From contig JAVHJL010000005.1 of assembly GCA_036971715.1 (NCBI GenBank), positions 1,054,001-1,118,000 of the forward strand: a stretch of DNA of 64,000 bases. The letters run 5' to 3'. The position numbers were made by a program, and so were the translations under genes. Source of the stretch: Arthrobotrys musiformis (taxonomy: Eukaryota; Ascomycota; Orbiliomycetes; Orbiliales; Orbiliaceae). Below are positions 58,246-64,000 of this stretch, one piece after another; the first letter of the stretch is position 1; each line of letters begins with the position of its first letter. The notes under the pieces were generated by a model. That model saw only the letters and a program-made list of their open reading frames with translations. It did not search any database and had not been told where the DNA came from.

Positions 58246-58399
58246 AACTCGTAAGGTTTAAAGATAGAATCAATAATCTTGAATGAATTCATGAAATACA
58301 CAAAACAGTGCAAGACAACTCTGATATAATAAAAAAAACCATCCTAAACGCTAAAAATAAAATTCATAAGGAAATAAAAATATATACATTTTACAAAGC

Positions 58400-59975
58400 T
58401 TACAAATCAACCACTTCTTTCCCCTTCCCTTTCGTTTGTTTCTTCCCCTCCTCGAGTTCATCCGCTAGCCCGATCTCCCCTTCGATCTCTGGCTCGGCTA
58501 GTTTTGATTCTGAAACCGGCTTCGTAAGGAATTCCGAAAACTTTGATAAATAGTCCAAAGTACATTTCTCCAGATCGTCTTTCTGAATGCCATTCGCAAA
58601 GAATCTATCCTCGATTCCCTTTCCAAGTTCCTCTTCAAATATTTTCGAGGCAATAGCCTGCATCAGTTCCTCTTTGCACCTTCGAATCAACGTGGTACCG
58701 TAATCTTGTGCAAACCGTCGTCGGGTGTCTTCGTCAAGCCCGGGATTATTGCCCATTACCGACATGACCAAATCTGATGGGAGGTACGACGGGTACATAT
58801 GCTGATAGTTGAACGTTTTCAATCCTCGAATTTCCAAGCCACCGAGGGTATGCTGGCTGACCCAATCGGATTTCCAAAATGGAGATAAATGAATATCGAC
58901 GCCGCATTTTTTAAGGCAGTTTTCCTCATCTGAGCAAAGCTTCAACTCGAGATTTTCCAGATTCTTGAAAGGGTATTTTGCAAACTCGTCCCACCAGCTT
59001 CTTGAGTAGTATGCGACGTGCGAGAGGGATAGCGTCCTCACATTTTCCGGTATCGGGATGAAAAATGAAGAGTAGAACAAAAAGGCCTCTAGCTTGAAAG
59101 TATGTAGTTTCTTCAATGCAAAAAAGCCCTTCTTTAGCCCCTCCAAATCGGCGTCCGTGACTACTGATACAGGTGGGCAGAGATCAAATCCGCCCCCTAC
59201 GGGTTCGGTCAACAAAACCTCGAGATGTTCCAAGTTGGTCACTCGGTTTAATAATTTTTGGAAGTCTTTGATTTCGTTGGCTATGACTTTATCCTTTTCG
59301 TAGTCCGAGTGGCGTTTTTTGAAGTATATAGTGAGCTTTGTTAACTTTTCGGTATCAAAAAGCTCCATCATCCTCGCCGGCTTTAGACGGCTCGCCAGAG
59401 AGGTAATGGAGAATTCGAAGGGTAGACGGGTACGGGAATAGTGCTTCAGAGCGATGAAAAGCTCCCGAAAGCCCCTGTCGTCAGAAACTAAAGAGGGCTT
59501 GTGTTAATTTTGCCTGGGAAAATAGTTAATATTCGACGTAAGGAAGCATCCCCATACCTGGTTTGCTCAAATAAACCGCTGCCTTCGAAATATCCATAGC
59601 GCCGGATTGTATCCCTATATTCACAATATCCAGAAAGTGATTTATATCATAGCCCGTCGACTCCGTAGTCTGTTCGTTATCCCTGTCCACAACCGTGAAC
59701 TCGATATGCAGCCCCCGTGGTTTGTATGAGCTACCAGATCCTCTAAGAACTCGAACATCCTCCAGCGGCACTGTATCTTTCGATCCCCGTTCGCTAGCGT
59801 CTGATTGAAATTCTGTGATAGATTTCGCGGTTTTCTCATCGACTGCTTTAGCCAGACAATGGAATGCGGCCTGGCGAACATGCCTGCATGTTGGTAGAAG
59901 GCATACTAGATCCTCGAACTCCAGAGGCGAGAAGATCGAGAGAAGAATCTCGGTGGGCATGCTATCCAGCGACAT
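58400..59975 (-). CDS. F-box protein
   Basis: Exons 59975..59558 and 59487..58400, 501 aa. The N-terminal F-box reads LDSMPTEILLSIFSPLEFEDLVCLLPTCRHVRQAA, which would bind Skp1 in an SCF ubiquitin ligase. The rest has leucine-rich, irregular LRR-like segments (LTKLTIYFKKR, NLEHLEVLLTEP, NLENLELKLC) typical of fungal F-box proteins, then a charged, Glu/Lys-rich tail. The intron phase (G|TT) joins AVYLSKP to VSDDRGFRELFIALK. Substrate unknown. Such F-box genes are often expanded and fast-evolving in ascomycetes. Confidence 0.78.
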
Positions 59976-61026
59976 CTTTGCTATTCGATGTTTTATTGAA
60001 TATATGGATAATATATCTGTAATTTCAAGCTTTAGGTGCTGTAATTCGATCCTTTGCAATAGATGAATTCAGTTATTTGAAACCTAACCAGCTAGATTAT
60101 TATATACCGTTGAAGCTTGAACATCTGGATTTATATAAGAGCCTCGCAGCCTCGTCACGTCGACTGAGCCTGCCAGCGAGGCCGCGAGGAATCCTGCGCT
60201 AACCGCATGCACGCACACGCATGAAGCTCGAAGAAACAGTCATCACGAATTTTCGCGATAGTACTCATTTGTGCGACCCACCCGATTCCAGATGGAACTT
60301 TTGTAACTTTTAGCTCGACGAGCTGGCCAGTTAGGTAAGCAGCGCCGGGCAGGCCAGGCCAGCACCTGCAAGGCTAACGATCGAATGACACAAAACAGCC
60401 CGGAAGGAATGCACGCCAGAAAAGACACAGCATACCAAACCAGCTTGAACACCAAACATCGTGACCGCGTGCGTGGTCAAATTATGACTCAAGTTTTCGC
60501 GCGTTTCTCAATCCTGGTGGACCTTAGATACCACGATCCCGCCCCAACACAAGAAGGGTCGCCGAGACTATATCCCGCCAAGCCGCCAAGCCATCTACAG
60601 GTAAAGCCTCCTAAAACACAACATCCTCAACACACTTTATTCCAATGGATCGCTGCTGGTTAGTTAGACCCCAGTTAATTTATATGCGAATCATGATGTT
60701 TCTGAAAGAAATCAGATTTTTTTGGGGTTTTCTAGGTACAAATAAATCTTCTCCTACAAAGCTTGCAAAATAACGAACGACAATTGACAACCGACCAATT
60801 AATTCCTCCCCCTCTTACCCCCGTCTTCGTGAACAAAAAAACAATAAAAGAAAGAAAGAAAAACTTCAAACACACAATGACAATACATAGAACGAATGTA
60901 GCCGCATTTAGATTTCCGGGATCCGCGAACATGAACCCATGTCGCGTACCGGATATCCGAGTAGGTATATAAATCACTAGCCATCTTACAACCGAAGTGC
61001 ACGGAATTTCCTGCTTCCTGCTAATC
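59976..61026. other. Intergenic region upstream of F-box gene
   Basis: About 1 kb, with no supported gene. Confidence 0.45.
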
Positions 61027-61338
61027 CTACTCATCACTCCAGATACAGTTTATGCAAATGGTGTGAAGGTCATGGGGGGCATTACTCGGGCCACCGCAAA
61101 AAGGTGTAACATATGACCCGTACTTCATATCGCACTGGCAGCACTCCCATCCATTTTTGTATCCCGAAAAACACTTTCCGCAAACGTTCGAACTAACGCG
61201 GCTTATATCCACTCGATTGGTATCGTAGCTCGGGCACTGGCTCGGCGTGAGTCCATGTTTGCGGCCGTAGCTGCATAAATAACCCTTCGGTTTTGTCATA
61301 TGGTTGCACCGATATCTAGTTACGGTCTTGTGGCACAT
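61027..61338 (-). CDS. Cys-rich small protein, possible zinc binder
   Basis: 103 aa, single exon, starting MCHKTVTRYRCNHMTKPKGYLC. About 13 cysteines and several histidines, with pairs CGKC, CCQC and CINC plus CSYG and CPSY, a layout suggesting two or more zinc-binding knuckles. No signal peptide is seen, so an intracellular location is more likely than secretion. I do not recognise a family; short fungal Cys/His proteins of this kind are common and mostly uncharacterised. Confidence 0.5.
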   Translation of the reverse strand: MCHKTVTRYRCNHMTKPKGYLCSYGRKHGLTPSQCPSYDTNRVDISRVSSNVCGKCFSGYKNGWECCQCDMKYGSYVTPFCGGPSNAPHDLHTICINCIWSDE

Positions 61339-61502
61339 TTTTATCGCTGCTCGAGAAAAGGCGACACTCGATTGCTATTCCAACTCAATTTAGTATGAAG
61401 AGACTTGAATTAAAGATCAGTAACGGCAAAAATATCATGATCATACCTTTAAAACAGTTTCGTGTATTGAACAGTCCCTGGGGGGTTGTGGAAATTCGCG
61501 AT

Positions 61503-61592
61503 GTAGCTTATTGTGGGATTTCTGGTAGAGGAGTAGCTTGTTGTGAGATCTCTGGTAGAGGAGTAGCTTATTGTGGGATTTCTAGTATAGGA
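61503..61592 (+). repeat. Three 30-bp tandem repeats
   Basis: Units at 61503, 61533 and 61563, each opening GTAGCTT and closing AGGA, with 3-5 differences between copies. The frame through them would encode YCGISGRGVA units, but there is no sign of a gene. Confidence 0.85.
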
Positions 61593-62274
61593 CACGATAA
61601 CCACAGGTGAGATCACACAGCTACTTATACATTTCGAATCTCTGACCTCAATCTTTCTTTAGCAAGGAAAATATTGTTCATGTGGTAGAAGTAGCGCTTC
61701 CGTGCCATCGGTTCTTCGAGCACAGCAATGCGCAATGGTTCAACTTTTGATTCAATATACGAGGGGCACATACGGGTGGGCTGGATACGAGACAAAGATT
61801 CTATAGATCTAGGTAATTCCAGGACCTTAGTGTCTGAGTTCGAGAAAATATGTACAGGAAAGGCATGCAACCTATCCGAAGGAAAATCTAGACTAGCCTA
61901 GCAATGCAAAAATTATTTGCAGGCCCCAGGAACTCCGAGTGCTTCTGTTAGGTACTCGAGCCATAAACTAATATAGAAAGGCGTCTAATGTTCGAAAACA
62001 TACAGGTTTTATATTCTAGAATCGAAATCTCGAACTAGAAAACCATGATCTAAAATCATAAACGTGAAGATTGGAAGTAGTTTTGAATTGCAACTAAGAA
62101 TCAAGTGTAAGATTATCACGTATTTTCGATATTAATATATTAATGCGGCCTTCTTGTATCGTGAACCAGAATGCCGAACTAAATGCTGCGGCCGTCAATG
62201 CAGCGTGATATCTTATGCAACCCCAATTAGAAAACGGCGAGAAGATGTCTCACCAAACCACCTGACACTTAAGT

Positions 62275-62800
62275 TGAATGTTGCTGTACCGCATAGACGT
62301 ATTGAACCTCTCTTCACATGATGCACCAATATGGAGATGTATTGTATATGTACTAAATTGTACGCTGTTCTTTGATGCTGATTGTTAATTGCTGTACCGC
62401 ATGCGCATAGGCGTATTGAACCTCTCCTCACATGATGCGGCAATGCAATATAGAGATGTATGTGATCTCCGAGACGTACTAAATATTACGCTATTATTAG
62501 ATGCTCCATTGTTTCTGTACCGCATAGGCGCATTGATCAATTGAATGAGGGCATGAGCGGTAAATAATACGTCGTTGATTGTTGCCGTACCGCACAATTG
62601 CACAAGTGCGTTTCCGGAATTCCCTTCATCCCAAAAACAAGTGAAGTGTGGGCACCTGTGGGAGGGGGCGAGAACCAGTTAAATCATAGAGGAAGCGAAT
62701 TAAACCCACATGATACACCAAAATCAGGGCAAGTCATACGCTAATTGTTGCTGTGCCGCACAAGCGGGTTGAATGGGGATGCCCTCGCCTCTCTTCGCAC
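62275..62800 (+). repeat. Degenerate direct repeats built on GTACCGCA
   Basis: The phrase TTGCTGTACCGCAT..G(G/A)CGTATTGAACCTCTC(C/T)TCACATGATGC recurs as two long copies (from about 62282 and 62392). Shorter, more decayed copies open at about 62514, 62584 and 62750. Confidence 0.6.
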
Positions 62801-63270
62801 AATCACCAATTGCCAACCCACAAAGCGTAAATTATTGCTAGGATCTGTGCCATTCGTGAACCAATGCAAAATCCACGACTACACCTATTACGACCCATTT
62901 CTCGACATGTCCTGGTTTTGATGTTTTGGCCCCTGCGTTAGCAGTTTCCGTCTTCGCGCTCCGTGGGGCTATCTAGACGTTTTGGGTCGAAAATTGGTTC
63001 GCGTGCATGGCTCCAGACACAGTCATCTGGTTTACGAGATAACGTGGCTCCGTATTCGAGGGAAAGACATAACTCAAGGATTGCATAGGCGCACGAGCGG
63101 GCATTGTAATAATTCCTGCTCTGGATCCTACAAAATTACAACTCACCATCTTATTTCTTTCCACGAGTTTCCCAGCCAGTAACAACAACCTTTTGAAATT
63201 CCTAGCAGAACTTTGAAGGGAACAGAATAATACTATCCTTCGAACAGGGTACGAGTTGACATCCAACACT

Positions 63271-64000
63271 ATGGCCGAGACCAGCGCGCCAGCGAAGACG
63301 GAAATAGACGCGTCACGCTACCGGTAAGTTCGAAGCTTCACAAAATCCCTAACATCGCGGGAAGTTTCTTATTCAAACATAGTTGTATTTCGGCGTGTGG
63401 TGGGGATGAGGATACGGAGGATACGGAACGCGAATTCTGTTATAACGTCCAGATGCCTGGTGGAAAGAGCCGGGTGTATATTTCCTATAAACGGAACGAC
63501 ATTAATATTGATTCTCTCGAGAATTCACTTCTTGAAGAGGATTTTTGGGATACCTGGGAGCGGCTTCCAACTGTCTTAGCAAAGCAGCTGCCGCCGCTAC
63601 CTGAGGATCGACTGGACATATACGGATTCCAGCTGGTCAACTCAAGTTTTATACCTTGCGAGCCGCCCAGATGCAATATAAAAGGGCCCCACAACTACCC
63701 CAGTTTCCAAGAACATGATTTGGAGCATATTCAGGATCTTGGCCACGGAATGTGCAATGTATCGCTTGTCTCCGCCGGAGCCAACCAAGAGCACATGGCC
63801 TTCAAAACCACGCACTGGGAGCCTGAAATTGGCATCCTAAGCGACGAGCTTTCCAACTACGATCTCCTTCGTGACTTCCCCAGTATACCTCGAATTCTTG
63901 GCCTAGTCTTCATTGGAGATTGTCCAACTGGGTTTCTTATGGAGCCTTTCACGAAAGGCGACTTGACAAAACATTACGACGCATCTGTCAGAGAAAAAAC
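63271..64000 (+). CDS. Kinase-like protein, 5' part, cut by the window edge
   Basis: Exons 63271..63323 and 63383..64000 and beyond; about 223 codons in view. After an acidic head (ACGGDEDTEDTERE) and a region of unknown fold, residues from DLEHIQDLGHGMCNVSLV resemble a protein-kinase N-lobe: a degenerate glycine loop (LGHGMCNVSLV), a Lys strand (HMAFKTTHW), a helix with Glu (LSDELSNYDLLRDF), then IPRILGLVFI and a hinge GFLMEPFTKGDL. This arrangement occurs in fungal kinase-domain proteins, several with atypical catalytic sites. The C-lobe, with the HRD and DFG motifs, lies outside the window, so activity cannot be judged. Confidence 0.6.

Larger units (their letters stand above)
61339..63270. 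other. Repeat-bearing intergenic region
   Basis: 1.9 kb. It holds a 3 x 30-bp tandem repeat (61503-61592), degenerate direct repeats (about 62275-62800), and motif copies at 61781-61795 and 63027-63042. Open frames here are short or repeat-derived. Confidence 0.5.

Noticed and set aside
1..64000. CRISPR arrays, insertion sequences, riboswitches or bacterial operators
   Set aside because: The window is eukaryotic nuclear DNA; no regularly spaced short repeats or transposase-like frames were seen.

Overview
The window is nuclear DNA of a filamentous ascomycete (Pezizomycotina). The evidence is many short spliceosomal introns (about 50-180 nt) with GT..AG ends and CTAAC/CTAAT-like branch sites, together with fungal housekeeping genes (LCB2, GSH2, MAS2, RSC9, TAF14, a Kre2-type mannosyltransferase) interspersed with lineage-variable genes. 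An early-diverging class (Orbiliomycetes or Pezizomycetes) would fit, but the sequence alone does not settle it. All exon models were built by hand from splice signals. For every complete multi-exon model the coding length is divisible by three.

Layout. 1-591: 5' part of NCS2/CTU2 (tRNA thiolation), minus strand, running off the left edge. 1.5-5.7 kb: an accessory locus of two divergently transcribed nucleoside-phosphorylase-domain paralogues, one with an intact active site and one with the nucleoside-binding Met-Glu replaced. 6.1 kb: tRNA-Gln(CUG) with an 8-nt intron. 6.7-9.8 kb: SMD3, IRC6/AAGAB and PHS1. 11.0-12.2 kb: a SUMO-motif RING protein. 13.1-14.8 kb: small membrane-protein genes; one has a paralogue at 33.0-33.6 kb. 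15.6-18.8 kb: PRP19 and a DUF4604 gene. 20.3-22.2 kb: a GT15 mannosyltransferase. 23.8-24.8 kb: a secreted/anchored Cys-module protein. 24.8-28.9 kb: the longest gene-free stretch. 28.9-31.5 kb: a large single-exon membrane protein of unknown role.

34.8-57.4 kb is a dense housekeeping block: YRB1, TAF14, LCB2, MAS2, RSC9, MET22, MRPL6, CWC25 and GSH2. It spans nuclear transport, chromatin remodelling, sphingolipid synthesis, mitochondrial import and translation, splicing, sulfur metabolism and glutathione synthesis. There is no operon-like logic, but several gene pairs converge with 100-350 bp between stops. 57.5-64 kb becomes accessory again: a relic of a TAP-C hydrolase domain, an F-box protein, a Cys-rich mini-protein, tandem repeats, and the start of a degenerate kinase-like gene at the right edge.

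The most noteworthy signals are: the divergent PNP-domain pair with one apparently inactive partner and unrelated C-termini; a roughly 15-bp motif close to CTGGGAACGAGACCA repeated about a dozen times, only in non-coding DNA and mostly near accessory genes; two GC-AG introns; several very small first coding exons; and a possible membrane-anchored N-terminal extension on the Met22 phosphatase.
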